DNA of 64,000 nt from Pedobacter sp. FW305-3-2-15-E-R2A2 (GTDB lineage: Bacteria > Bacteroidota > Bacteroidia > Sphingobacteriales > Sphingobacteriaceae), in assembly GCF_038446955.1 (NCBI RefSeq), contig NZ_CP151803.1, positions 434,001 to 498,000 of the forward strand, read 5' to 3'. Every line of letters starts with the position of its first letter. The stretch's first letter is position 1. Of this stretch, positions 1 through 8,884 are shown in pieces. The notes below the pieces were generated by a model, which was not told where the DNA came from, did no database searches, and saw only the letters and a program-made list of their open reading frames with translations. The position numbers were made by a program, and so were the translations under genes.

Positions 1-21
1 ATGAAGGGATAAGAAGAAAAC

Positions 22-3000
22 CTATTTCTTAGGGTTATTCTTTTGCTGTTCGTTAAGAATGGCCTCTTTGTTAATTAACTGCCTGGTTTTGGGGATTTCT
101 CCATGCTGGGCTTTTTTCTTTTGATCTCTTTTGTACTTTCCTGTTATTTTCTGAAGGAATTCCCTGAAGCTGTCAAACTGTTGGGTATAAACCAGACCTA
201 ATGAGGTCACATTGTTGTTCTGATTGATGCCGGACGTTGTAAAGATCGTTTGTTGTGTGGGCGGTTTATTGGATACCTTGCCAACCAATGTCCCATCCTT
301 TTTGATCAAACCGAGAATTTCTACCTCACCTCCTACATTATTTCTTGTGAAACCTGAAAGAGATAAATCATTTGTGCTGCCTCTGTTTACAATACCGGCA
401 TTCAGAATGATGCGGTCATTAAAAAGTCTGAACGAGGCATTAGCTTCCGTTAACGAGCGAACATTGAAGTCTACAAAGTCCAGGTTTAAAGAAGAAAGCA
501 CATTATTCAGCTGATTGAATAACAGTTCTGTTGCAGTACTGGTTACCCCGTTGGTTAACTGTTTTCCTAAATCCTCATTTCCTGTGCCGGGAGCAAAGCT
601 TCTTCTGATGATTAAGCTCAATGCCTGTAAATTAAGGTTATTGGAATCGTTGAAGTAAGCTTGCATTTCTTCCTTGATTGCAGGATTCGATGGGAAGAAG
701 ATATCCAGTTTAATATCAGGTTTTAACAATAGCCCTGAGAGTCCCATTTCCACTTCGGTTAATACCCGCTCATCTTTACTGCTGCCTGGATCTCTGTTGG
801 CTGCAGTATAAAGGTCTCTCAAGCTTGTTCTAAGCGCGTATATCGCCTTTAATTGTATTTGGGCAGCAGTAGGGTTGCCTGTCCAGCGGATGGTGCCACC
901 TTGCCTGATATTGAATTTCTTGTTGATCACCTCCTGTGCGGTGAAATCGAAACTACCATTTTCAATGATATAATCTCCAGACATATCGAAATCACCCAGA
1001 CTATTGATCTTTAAAGTCAGGTCAGTCGCATTTCCTCTTCCGCTGAGGTTTCCCAGACTGGTGAAAATATTGGCCACACTGTTCGCGTCCACATCCAGTT
1101 TCAGATTCATGGTAAGCCCGTCAAAACTGGTTTGCTTTTTCACTGTTTTAGTCGTGTCCTTACTTACAAATGTGATGAAATCCTTACTCGAAACCGTTTC
1201 AGAACTATTTAGCGGAAGGTTAAATACGGTTCCTTTCTCCGTTTTTGCATCAATATCAATGAACATCCGGTTGGTAGGTCCCTTGAATATAAATGTTCCG
1301 GTTCCGTAGGCCTGTCCGTAGTAAACCGGATTGTCCTTTTCGGTCGTGTTGAGTGCCATGAAGTTTTTGGCCTTCACAATGACATCAATTGTTGGATTGT
1401 CAATGTCATTCAGGTCGACAGTTCCGTTTGCCACTGCCTGGTTATTGTCTACGTCAATTAGTTTAAGGTCATGAATTCTAATCACACTATTGTCAATTAC
1501 CACCTGATCATTGAGTGTATAGGCTGTTTGAAGGTAATTGATCGTCATTTTTCCCTTATCAAATGCCACTTCTCCATTGATCGCTGGTTTTTCGAAAGGA
1601 CCTTTAACCGTCAGGTCGGCCGAGATATTCCCTTTTAGTTTGGAAACGAGTTTTTTTACGAAGGGCTCCAGAACAGCTAGTTCCGTTTCATCCAGCTTCA
1701 CATGAACGTCTAATTCTTTTTTCTCCAGATCAAGGCTTCCTCTCGCTCTCAATGTTTCTTTGTCATGCGCAATAATGGTGGTGTAGATGTTGGCCACATT
1801 GTTGGCCTTATGGTAGGAAGAGGTATCCGTCAAACTTCCAATGTAAGTATTGTTGAAGCTGAGGGAATCTATCGTAATGTTATCAGAAATTCTGGGCGAT
1901 TTTAATACCTGATAGAGTTTGGTTTCTCCATTCAGGTGTCCGGATAGTTTAACACCAAGGCCTTTAACAAAAGGATTTAAGGTTTCCAGATCAAATTTTT
2001 CAAAGCCAACAAGAATCAGGTCGTCCGGATCTTTGGAAAGAATCCCATCGATCTTGAGGAGCTGATGGCCATTGCTCAGGTCGAAGTTATTGATCTGTGT
2101 TTTGCCATCATGAAAGCTAATTCTTACTTTTTCCTGAATTTTCCAGTCTTCATTATTGATTTTTAAAATAGAAGGAAGGATAGTAATCCGTCCTACAGTG
2201 TCTGTCGCAAATTCAACAAGACCATTCAAATCGAGTGAATTGGCATCGTCAGCGTTCGCAAGTTTAACGTTTAAGGTCAGACTGTCATTTCGGAGAATAT
2301 TTGAAATATTGACATTTTTGATATATAAACTGTCATTGATGTCCACACGGTCTGAGGTAATGATGGCCTGAAGCTGGTTGACGGAAGTATTCTCATCGAC
2401 AATAATATTGTTGACCACAATTCCATCATACTTGAGCTTTTTGACGAAGCCGTTTACAGTAGCGGTCTTCTTTTGGGAGTCAAAATTTCCAATGAAAATG
2501 GCCTGATCTTCGATTTCCAGACCTGGCACAAGGAGCTGGGCCACTGGCTCAAACTTTTTAATTTTTAAATTAAACTGGAAAATCTGCTCCTTATAATTCA
2601 TGATTTCCGCCTTTAGCGAAGGAATATAGGTTTTAGCGAGCGCCTTGAAATAGGACGGCAATGTATTCAGGTCGTACTGACCTTTTATACTGGCATCTAA
2701 AATGTCGGAGTTGATGGTTAAACTTCTGTCTCTTCCTATCCCATTGGCACTTAGTTGTATGGAATCAATATGATAAATCCCTTTTACATTGTTAAGTTGT
2801 ACGTGTTGCACCAGTAGGTTTCCCTGAATATTGTCCAGATTGGTTCCGGAAAAGTTTGTACTGAACACGGCATCTACCTGAAGGGAATCTTTGTATAATT
2901 TAAGTGCCCTCAGCCTTGCTTTTTTAATGTCGGCTTTGAAGTTGAATTCAGGAAGTTTGCCATTTAGATTTACTCCTCCGTCAAAGTTAAGCTTCAGATT

Positions 3001-4452
3001 TTTATCGTTTATTTTTAAGCTTCCATCAAAATACTTTTTTTCAAAAGTTCCATCAATGTTAACATTTGTGTATCTGTAATTGTTGAAATCGATGTAATCA
3101 ATATCCCCATTTAGCTTTTCGTAAAGGCTTTTGATTTCTGTACCACGGCCTTTCACATTTAAAGAGGCAGTAATCCTTCCAAGCGTTTTTTCATCGATCA
3201 GACTCCCCAGGTTGAAGTCGTATGTCTTTACATTTCCGGAATAAGAAGGCACGCCTTTCTTGTCGATTTTCATATTTACATCGGACACCACGCGTCCTAG
3301 CTGGGTTTTGAATTCCCCATAAGCAATAAAGTCATTTTGAAAACCAGTAAAGGAACCGTTAAAATTTACATTCCCAAATTTGGAAACAACCTCGGGTATG
3401 GTCTTTGCTTTTTTTCCGGTAATACCTGTTAATAATTGGTCGAGGTCTTTTTTATTGGTTCCCGCCATCTCAATCTTGAGGTCCATGAAGGTCTCTTTTA
3501 GAACAGGGAGTCCTTTGAGGATGAAATCTCCTTTGATATGAGTTGCTTTTCCCGCTTTTATGGCTAGTTTTTTAGCCCGAAGGTTATTCACCAGACCGGT
3601 AATCTGTCCATCAACATCCAGGTTTAAATTCATCTGGTCCAGTTCGGAAGTAAAGAATGATACATCGCGGGAAGCAATATGGCTATCTTTAAAGTTGGCC
3701 TTCATCCTTACTTTATTCACATAATCATTAAAATCCCTGAACTTATTAAAGCTCATTTTGAAATAATCCTGAAGCTTGCTGTGGTTTGTTTCCAATAACA
3801 ATCTTTGAAGCTCAATCTTATTGGTGTCGACGGTGGTAAAGGCGGTTAAGTTTTTAAGATAAAAACCACTTTTCTCTTTAAAAGTCAGGTTCTTAATATC
3901 CGCCTGAATGATGTGATCAGTCGTATTGAGTTTCTCAAAGATTCCATTAAGATTGCTCAGGTGGACATCCTCGAAATTTACCCCTTTCATGACCGTGTCA
4001 ATTTTAAGGTTTTTATATTTGAAATTGATATTGTTCAGAATGACGCGGTCAAAAGTAATTTCATAAGGTTTTTTCTTCTTCTTTACCGTTGGTGTGCCTG
4101 AATCGAAGTAGTCGATAATGAAATCAAGATTGGTTGATTCATCTTTATAAGACTTCAGGAAAAATGTTCCGTCATTTAGCTGAACGGTATTTACATCGAT
4201 AATTCTCTTCTCCAGCGAGAGTTGATTGATGTCTACCAGAAGTTTTGGTGTACTCAAAAGCGTATCCTTCTGTTGGTCTAGGACGAGCAGATTTTCAAGA
4301 ACAAGGGATTTGAACGGTTTGATATATATTCCGGTTAAGGAAATGGTGGTATTGAGTTCTTTAGATAAATAGGCAGCCGCTTTTTTTGCTACAAAAGTCT
4401 GCACGGGCTTGAATTGAAGCGCGAATAACAGGATCGCAACTAGTAATAACAC
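22..4452 (-). CDS. tamB: TamB-family translocation/assembly module protein (DUF490)
   Basis: Very long envelope protein (about 1476 residues) that is expected to span the periplasm and help move lipids or outer-membrane proteins. It has one N-terminal hydrophobic anchor, then long beta-rich AsmA/TamB-like repeats, then a C-terminal DUF490-type region (roughly residues 1000-1420), ending in a basic tail. It diverges from tsaD with only about 70 bases between them. The start given is the GTG at 4452, which leaves no positive residues before the membrane anchor. The same frame stays open upstream to an ATT at 4494, and this adds the typical KKLLKILLW anchor lead-in, so the real N-terminus is probably there. 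Family assignment is strong; the start is unsettled. Confidence 0.88.
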   Translation of the reverse strand: MLLLVAILLFALQFKPVQTFVAKKAAAYLSKELNTTISLTGIYIKPFKSLVLENLLVLDQQKDTLLSTPKLLVDINQLSLEKRIIDVNTVQLNDGTFFLKSYKDESTNLDFIIDYFDSGTPTVKKKKKPYEITFDRVILNNINFKYKNLKIDTVMKGVNFEDVHLSNLNGIFEKLNTTDHIIQADIKNLTFKEKSGFYLKNLTAFTTVDTNKIELQRLLLETNHSKLQDYFKMSFNKFRDFNDYVNKVRMKANFKDSHIASRDVSFFTSELDQMNLNLDVDGQITGLVNNLRAKKLAIKAGKATHIKGDFILKGLPVLKETFMDLKIEMAGTNKKDLDQLLTGITGKKAKTIPEVVSKFGNVNFNGSFTGFQNDFIAYGEFKTQLGRVVSDVNMKIDKKGVPSYSGNVKTYDFNLGSLIDEKTLGRITASLNVKGRGTEIKSLYEKLNGDIDYIDFNNYRYTNVNIDGTFEKKYFDGSLKINDKNLKLNFDGGVNLNGKLPEFNFKADIKKARLRALKLYKDSLQVDAVFSTNFSGTNLDNIQGNLLVQHVQLNNVKGIYHIDSIQLSANGIGRDRSLTINSDILDASIKGQYDLNTLPSYFKALAKTYIPSLKAEIMNYKEQIFQFNLKIKKFEPVAQLLVPGLEIEDQAIFIGNFDSQKKTATVNGFVKKLKYDGIVVNNIIVDENTSVNQLQAIITSDRVDINDSLYIKNVNISNILRNDSLTLNVKLANADDANSLDLNGLVEFATDTVGRITILPSILKINNEDWKIQEKVRISFHDGKTQINNFDLSNGHQLLKIDGILSKDPDDLILVGFEKFDLETLNPFVKGLGVKLSGHLNGETKLYQVLKSPRISDNITIDSLSFNNTYIGSLTDTSSYHKANNVANIYTTIIAHDKETLRARGSLDLEKKELDVHVKLDETELAVLEPFVKKLVSKLKGNISADLTVKGPFEKPAINGEVAFDKGKMTINYLQTAYTLNDQVVIDNSVIRIHDLKLIDVDNNQAVANGTVDLNDIDNPTIDVIVKAKNFMALNTTEKDNPVYYGQAYGTGTFIFKGPTNRMFIDIDAKTEKGTVFNLPLNSSETVSSKDFITFVSKDTTKTVKKQTSFDGLTMNLKLDVDANSVANIFTSLGNLSGRGNATDLTLKINSLGDFDMSGDYIIENGSFDFTAQEVINKKFNIRQGGTIRWTGNPTAAQIQLKAIYALRTSLRDLYTAANRDPGSSKDERVLTEVEMGLSGLLLKPDIKLDIFFPSNPAIKEEMQAYFNDSNNLNLQALSLIIRRSFAPGTGNEDLGKQLTNGVTSTATELLFNQLNNVLSSLNLDFVDFNVRSLTEANASFRLFNDRIILNAGIVNRGSTNDLSLSGFTRNNVGGEVEILGLIKKDGTLVGKVSNKPPTQQTIFTTSGINQNNNVTSLGLVYTQQFDSFREFLQKITGKYKRDQKKKAQHGEIPKTRQLINKEAILNEQQKNNPKK

Positions 4453-4493
4453 TGATGCAACAAACCAAAGAAGTATTTTTAATAGTTTTTTAA

Positions 4494-4501
4494 TAGTTTT
4501 G
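4494..4501 (+). promoter_or_regulatory. Probable -7 promoter element for tsaD
   Basis: TAGTTTTG matches the Bacteroidota housekeeping -7 consensus TAnnTTTG and lies 19 bases before the tsaD GTG, giving a short leader. It overlaps the likely true start of the divergent tamB gene. Confidence 0.5.
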
Positions 4502-4520
4502 TAGCTTAATTATAATCATT

Positions 4521-5522
4521 GTGCCAGTAATACTCGCTATTGAATCTTCTTGTGATGAAACTTCGGTTGCTATCTGTAACAACGGCAAAATTACTGCCAA
4601 TGTTATTGCAAACCAAACAATTCATGAAAATTATGGTGGTGTAATTCCTGAACTAGCTTCGAGAGTACACCAACAAAATATAGTGCCTGTGATACAACAG
4701 GCCTTAATAGATGCTAATGTAGACAAAAAGGAGCTAAATGCGGTTGCTTTTACCCAAGGCCCGGGCTTATTGGGGTCTTTGTTGGTTGGGGTCTCTTTTG
4801 CTAAGTCTTTTGCCCTGGCATTGGATCTGCCATTGGTGTCTGTAAATCATATGCATGCGCACATTTTGGCTCATTTTATCGACGAGCCCAAGCCTGCATT
4901 CCCCTTTTTATGCCTGACAGTTTCCGGAGGCCATACGCAGATTGTCCTGGTTAGGGATTACTTTGACATGGAGATCGTTGGAGAAACGCTGGATGATGCA
5001 GCGGGGGAGGCCTTCGATAAAACTGCTAAAATTCTCAATCTTCCTTATCCTGGTGGTCCGTTGATCGATAAACATGCGAAACTGGGAAATCCATTGGCAT
5101 TTAAATTTCCGGAACCTCAGATCAAAGATTTGAATTATAGTTTTAGTGGTTTGAAGACTTCGATATTATATTTCATCAGAAAGCAAGAAAAGGAAAATCC
5201 TGACTTTATATCGGAACATTTGAATGATATTTGTGCTTCTGTTCAGTATAGCATTGTGCATATCTTGCTCAATAAGTTGAGAAAGGCAGCAAAAGAGTAT
5301 GGAATTAAAGAGATTGCGATTGCCGGTGGAGTTTCGGCCAATAGTGGTCTTAGAGCTGCATTGCAGAAGAGAGCAGAGGAATCTGGCTGGAATGTATATA
5401 TCCCCGCTTTTGAATACTGTACGGATAATGCTGCAATGATTGCCATTGCGGGATACCAAAAGTATTTAAAAGGAGATTTTGTGGAACAGGATGTTGCTCC
5501 GATATCCAGGATGAATTTTTAA
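4521..5522 (+). CDS. tsaD: tRNA N6-adenosine threonylcarbamoyltransferase TsaD
   Basis: Transfers the threonylcarbamoyl group from threonylcarbamoyl-AMP to A37 of tRNAs that read ANN codons, working in the cytoplasm with TsaB and TsaE. The 333-residue length is normal for the family. The N-terminus has the ASKHA fold start (ILAIESSCDETS), and the metal-binding pair HMHAH sits near residue 112. The glycine-rich GGVSANSGLR and the end motif CTDNAAMIA are present. Translation starts at GTG 4521, supported by the promoter just upstream. A small membrane-protein gene follows after 17 bases and is probably co-transcribed; both end at a strong palindromic terminator. Confidence 0.97.
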   Translation: MPVILAIESSCDETSVAICNNGKITANVIANQTIHENYGGVIPELASRVHQQNIVPVIQQALIDANVDKKELNAVAFTQGPGLLGSLLVGVSFAKSFALALDLPLVSVNHMHAHILAHFIDEPKPAFPFLCLTVSGGHTQIVLVRDYFDMEIVGETLDDAAGEAFDKTAKILNLPYPGGPLIDKHAKLGNPLAFKFPEPQIKDLNYSFSGLKTSILYFIRKQEKENPDFISEHLNDICASVQYSIVHILLNKLRKAAKEYGIKEIAIAGGVSANSGLRAALQKRAEESGWNVYIPAFEYCTDNAAMIAIAGYQKYLKGDFVEQDVAPISRMNF

Positions 5523-5539
5523 TATAATAACAGCGAATT

Positions 5540-5719
5540 ATGAGTGCAACGAGTTTTATTTTTTTCGGTTTAATGCTGATTCCTTTTATCGTTTTTATCG
5601 TTTGGTTGATCAAACAGGATAAGAAGCGGAACTATCTTGGGTTAGCAGTGTTGCTTGCTGCGATTATAGTTGCAGTAATTGTGGCCATCTATGTAGATGC
5701 GAAATATATGAAGATGTAA
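5540..5719 (+). CDS. Small two-helix membrane protein, function unknown
   Basis: A 59-residue reading frame starting MSATSFIFFGLMLIPF. It has two hydrophobic segments (about residues 5-22 and 31-51) separated by a basic loop KQDKKRN, and ends YVDAKYMKM. It begins 17 bases after tsaD on the same strand and ends just before the shared terminator, which argues that it is a real second gene of the tsaD transcript. I do not recognise a named family. Topology by the positive-inside rule would put the loop in the cytoplasm. Confidence 0.7.
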   Translation: MSATSFIFFGLMLIPFIVFIVWLIKQDKKRNYLGLAVLLAAIIVAVIVAIYVDAKYMKM

Positions 5720-5736
5720 TCGCACAAAATTTAAGC

Positions 5737-5786
5737 ATATACAAAAAGGCCTGTTTAGTAATTACTAAACAGGCCTTTTTGTATAT
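5737..5786. terminator. Perfect 50-base palindrome, bidirectional terminator
   Basis: Two 25-base arms are exactly complementary with no spacer, and each carries a GGCCTGTTTAG core flanked by A and T runs. It lies between the convergent tsaD transcript and recA, so it can stop transcription both ways. Confidence 0.9.
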
Positions 5787-5791
5787 AGGAA

Positions 5792-6805
5792 TTAAGCTCT
5801 TTCTTCTAATTTTTCGCCAGTTACTTCGGCTCTGATTTTAGCTTCAATTTCTTCGGAAAGTTCTGGGTTATCCAATAACAATTGTTTAACGGCGTCTCTT
5901 CCCTGACCAAGTTTAGTCTCTCCATAAGAGAACCATGAACCTGCTTTTTTGATGATGTTGAAATCTACACCTAAATCGATGATTTCTCCGGTTTTAGAAA
6001 TACCTTCACCAAACATGATGTCGAATTCTGCAATTCGGAATGGAGGGGCAACTTTATTTTTTACAATTTTGACTTTCACTCTGTTTCCTGAAACTTCATC
6101 GGAATCTTTAATCTGAGAGGTTCTGCGGATATCTAAACGTACAGAAGCATAGAATTTCAATGCATTACCACCAGTTGTTGTTTCAGGGTTTCCAAACATC
6201 ACACCAATCTTTTCACGTAACTGGTTGATGAAGATACAGCAGCAGCCTGTTTTAGCAATGGTTCCTGTTAATTTACGAAGGGCTTGTGACATTAAGCGGG
6301 CTTGTAATCCCATTTTGGAATCACCCATCTCACCTTCAATCTCTGCTTTAGGAACAAGTGCCGCAACGGAGTCAATAACAATCACGTCTATCGCTCCTGA
6401 TCTGATCAGGTTATCCGCAATTTCCAATGCTTGTTCTCCATTGTCTGGTTGAGAGATTAACAAGTTATCTACATCAACACCCAGTTTTTTTGCATAATTT
6501 TTATCGAAAGCATGTTCCGCATCTATGAATGCTGCAATTCCGCCCTGTTTTTGTGCTTCTGCAATAATATGAGTAGCTAAAGTCGTTTTACCTGAGGATT
6601 CCGGGCCATATATTTCGATTACCCTTCCTTTCGGAACACCACCGATGCCTAAGGCAATATCTAAACTAATTGATCCTGTAGAAATCGATTCAATAGGCTC
6701 TACAGCATTATCACCTAGTTTCATTACGGTACCTTTACCATACGATTTCTCTAACTTATCTAAAGTAAGTTGTAATGCTTTTAATTTGTCTGCGTTTACG
6801 CTCAT
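5792..6805 (-). CDS. recA: Recombinase RecA
   Basis: ATP-dependent strand-exchange protein of homologous recombination and the DNA damage response. At 337 residues it is slightly short, with only a brief acidic C-terminal tail. The Walker A motif GPESSGKTT is at residues 67-75, Walker B ([12 protein letters not shown]) is near 145, and loop L2 ([16 protein letters not shown]) is intact. It is transcribed alone or with little downstream, ending at the shared palindromic terminator. Its promoter region carries a good -7 element overlapped by an inverted repeat. Confidence 0.98.
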   Translation of the reverse strand: MSVNADKLKALQLTLDKLEKSYGKGTVMKLGDNAVEPIESISTGSISLDIALGIGGVPKGRVIEIYGPESSGKTTLATHIIAEAQKQGGIAAFIDAEHAFDKNYAKKLGVDVDNLLISQPDNGEQALEIADNLIRSGAIDVIVIDSVAALVPKAEIEGEMGDSKMGLQARLMSQALRKLTGTIAKTGCCCIFINQLREKIGVMFGNPETTTGGNALKFYASVRLDIRRTSQIKDSDEVSGNRVKVKIVKNKVAPPFRIAEFDIMFGEGISKTGEIIDLGVDFNIIKKAGSWFSYGETKLGQGRDAVKQLLLDNPELSEEIEAKIRAEVTGEKLEERA

Positions 6806-6870
6806 ATTATTAAATTCTGGGAGTAAGATAAAATATTACCGTTGGAAGAATCAATAACTTTTACTTACAT

Positions 6871-6892
6871 GCTAATTATATTAGCAAATATA
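6871..6892 (-). promoter_or_regulatory. recA promoter with overlapping inverted repeat
   Basis: Reading the reverse strand, TATATTTG (6892 to 6885) is a perfect -7 element. Immediately downstream, overlapping the likely transcription start, lies GCTAAT-TAT-ATTAGC (6871-6885), a 6+3+6 inverted repeat, and another GCTAAT follows at 6893-6898. The position suits an operator, but no repressor is identified. Confidence 0.55.
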
Positions 6893-6936
6893 GCTAATGT
6901 TTATTCTAATGCAAGAAATAAAAGTATTTTTTTTGA

Positions 6937-7605
6937 CTAGCCCTGTTTTTCGCTAATTATTTTAGTTATTTTATTATTTTGTTGAAAATATTTACAAATA
7001 TTGGTTATTTCACAAATGTTGCATTTTGGTGATCTGGCCAGGCAAACATAACGGCCATGAAGGATCAGCCAATGGTGTGCCACATGAATCGTTTGTTCCG
7101 GAAGATTCTTTACCAATTCCTTCTCGACTGCTAAAGGTGTCTTTCCGGAAGATAGACCAATTCTTCTGGAGACCCGGAATACATGGGTATCTACCGCCAT
7201 TGCCGGAGCATTATAAATCACTGAAGCGATTACATTTGCTGTTTTTCGTCCAACACCTGGCATCTTTTGTAACTGATCAATATCGGAAGGCACTTCATTG
7301 TTAAAATCATTCAACAGCATTTTTGCCATTCCAACCAGGTGTTTCGCTTTATTATTGGGATAACTTACACTTCTGATGTAATCAAAAACGATATCAGGTG
7401 TAACATCAGCCAGTGCTTTTGCATTTGGAAATCGCTGAAACAGTGCAGGGGTGACCTGGTTAATGCGCTTGTCTGTACACTGTGCCGATAAGATCACAGC
7501 AACTAACAATTGATAGGGGTTATTGTAATGTAATTCTGTCTCAGCATCAGGCTGTTTTGCAGAGAAGTGGGCAACAAAAAGTTTGTATCTGTCTTTTTTG
7601 AGCAT
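6937..7605 (-). CDS. nth: Endonuclease III (DNA glycosylase/AP lyase)
   Basis: Base-excision repair enzyme that removes oxidised pyrimidines and nicks the abasic site. The helix-hairpin-helix is at about residues 113-125 (KMPGVGRKTANV) with catalytic Lys121, the catalytic Asp139 is in VDTHVFR, and the iron-sulfur ligands follow the C-x6-C-x2-C-x5-C pattern at Cys188, 195, 198 and 204. The ATG at 7605 is chosen because a TTG two codons further upstream lies inside the -7 promoter box. The nth stop and the recA start are about 130 bases apart on the same strand, with the recA promoter between them. Confidence 0.95.
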   Translation of the reverse strand: MLKKDRYKLFVAHFSAKQPDAETELHYNNPYQLLVAVILSAQCTDKRINQVTPALFQRFPNAKALADVTPDIVFDYIRSVSYPNNKAKHLVGMAKMLLNDFNNEVPSDIDQLQKMPGVGRKTANVIASVIYNAPAMAVDTHVFRVSRRIGLSSGKTPLAVEKELVKNLPEQTIHVAHHWLILHGRYVCLARSPKCNICEITNICKYFQQNNKITKIISEKQG

Positions 7606-7608
7606 GGG

Positions 7609-7616
7609 CAAATATA
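7609..7616 (-). promoter_or_regulatory. -7 promoter element abutting the nth start codon
   Basis: On the reverse strand TATATTTG is followed by CCC and then the ATG. With this spacing, transcription would begin at or within a few bases of the start codon, so the mRNA is probably leaderless. Confidence 0.55.
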
Positions 7617-7714
7617 AAGAGAAGAACTAACACAAGGTTAAAAAAAACGGCAGGAAAAAAAGAAAAGAAGGGCTAAAGTCCGAATGATAACCAGTTAACC
7701 GAAAAATAAGGACA

Positions 7715-7742
7715 TAAAAAAGCTGCCCTTTAGAGGCAGCTT
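7715..7742 (-). terminator. Intrinsic terminator after the 65-residue gene
   Basis: On the reverse strand AAGCTGCC and GGCAGCTT form an 8-base stem with a 7-base loop, followed by a T run. It starts about 15 bases beyond the stop codon at 7758. Confidence 0.8.
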
Positions 7743-7757
7743 CAATTCGTTTTTAAA

Positions 7758-7955
7758 TTACTTCGCTCTGGAGTAGGCTAAAATTTTCTCGATGGTTTCA
7801 TCGGAAGGATTTCTTGTTAAGCGGTCCAGTTGCGGCCTGATGTGGTCATAGAACATCATATCGAGTTCTATAACTGCATCAACTGCAGGTTTTTCCTGCT
7901 TTGGCTGTGTGCAATTTAGTCGGTTAAGTGAAGTAGAGGTTTCCATCATAAGCAA
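7758..7955 (-). CDS. Small hypothetical protein downstream of an ECF sigma factor
   Basis: A 65-residue soluble protein with no signal peptide or membrane helix. The N-terminus is polar and probably disordered; the C-terminal half looks helical and ends in SDETIEKILAYSRAK. Several ATG codons at the front (7955, 7949, 7946) make the exact start uncertain. It lies 95 bases after the ECF sigma gene on the same strand and is followed by a good terminator, so it is a real gene. I recall similar short proteins ending in an IL-x-YS pattern beside Bacteroidota ECF sigma genes, but no function is assigned. A role in modulating the sigma factor is a guess from position. Confidence 0.65.
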   Translation of the reverse strand: MLMMETSTSLNRLNCTQPKQEKPAVDAVIELDMMFYDHIRPQLDRLTRNPSDETIEKILAYSRAK

Positions 7956-8050
7956 TAAAGAAATATATGTTTACTAATGTAAACGTTATTGTTATAAATT
8001 TATTTTAACCTAAACTACAATTTTTTGTGGACATTTTATCCAACTAAAAA

Positions 8051-8626
8051 TCAGGAAATTTCTTTCACTTTCATCATCTTCCGAAGATTGCTTAAAGCGT
8101 AACGCATCCTTCCTAATGCCGTGTTTATACTTACATCGGTTAGGTCTGCGATTTCTTTAAAACTGAGGTCAGCATAATGACGCATGATTAAAACTTCCTT
8201 CTGATCATCCGGTAACAAATGAATCATCGCACGAAGGTCAAAATGTGTTTGTTCTCTCAGCATTTTTTCTTCCGCGCTTTCTTCATGGATCTGAAGGAGG
8301 TTAAAGATGTCTGTTCCATCTGCACTGGTAATGACCGGAGCGCGTTTCTCACGCCTGAAATAATCAATCACCAGATTGTGTGCGATCCGCATCACCCAAG
8401 GTAAAAATTTACCTTCTTCATTGTAACGCCCAGACCTGAGCGTATTGATGACTTTTATAAATGCATCCTGGAAAATATCCTCTGCGAGGTATTGATCCTT
8501 TACTAATAAATAGATAGATGTGTATATTTTCGACTTATGTCTTCTCAGAAGTTCTTCCAAAACCGATTCATCACCGGTAAGATATAACTTCACCAAGTCT
8601 TGGTCACTATATAATTCTAATTTCAT
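8051..8626 (-). CDS. ECF-type RNA polymerase sigma factor
   Basis: A 191-residue sigma-70 family protein of the extracytoplasmic-function type. Region 2 is at about residues 20-95, with the core-binding helix, the -10 reading segment LPWVMRIAHNLVIDYFRR and the DAFIKV motif. Region 4 is at about 130-185, with LPDDQKEVLIMRHYADLSFKEIA and a helix-turn-helix. The linker is somewhat long. No classical membrane anti-sigma gene is adjacent; the only same-strand neighbour is the 65-residue protein. Its target promoters cannot be told from this window. Confidence 0.93.
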   Translation of the reverse strand: MKLELYSDQDLVKLYLTGDESVLEELLRRHKSKIYTSIYLLVKDQYLAEDIFQDAFIKVINTLRSGRYNEEGKFLPWVMRIAHNLVIDYFRREKRAPVITSADGTDIFNLLQIHEESAEEKMLREQTHFDLRAMIHLLPDDQKEVLIMRHYADLSFKEIADLTDVSINTALGRMRYALSNLRKMMKVKEIS

Positions 8627-8810
8627 AGGAGTATCCGTACTAAAAAGTTCCCTGCTAATTGCTATAAAATACTTAGTAGATGTTTTTTTCGATATCTTTC
8701 TCCTGTTAGTTAGTGGTTTAGTTTGTCTGTTGAATCTCCAAAAGAAGCATTTTTTTATTACAATACAATATAAAAAGTGTTAAAAAAAATTAAAACTGCG
8801 CTGAGAGCCT

Positions 8811-8818
8811 TATTTTTG
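8811..8818 (+). promoter_or_regulatory. Possible -7 element for uvrA
   Basis: TATTTTTG matches TAnnTTTG and sits 66 bases before the uvrA ATG. No clear -33 TTTG is visible at the usual distance. Confidence 0.4.
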
Positions 8819-8884
8819 CATCCTCCCAAAAACGGTAATATTGCATTTTTTGGGTTATATTAGCACTATTCTATCCAGAAGTCA

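Noticed and set aside
8520..8783. A forward frame crossing the sigma factor start and its upstream region
   Set aside because: Half is antisense to the sigma gene and the rest is AT-rich intergenic sequence.
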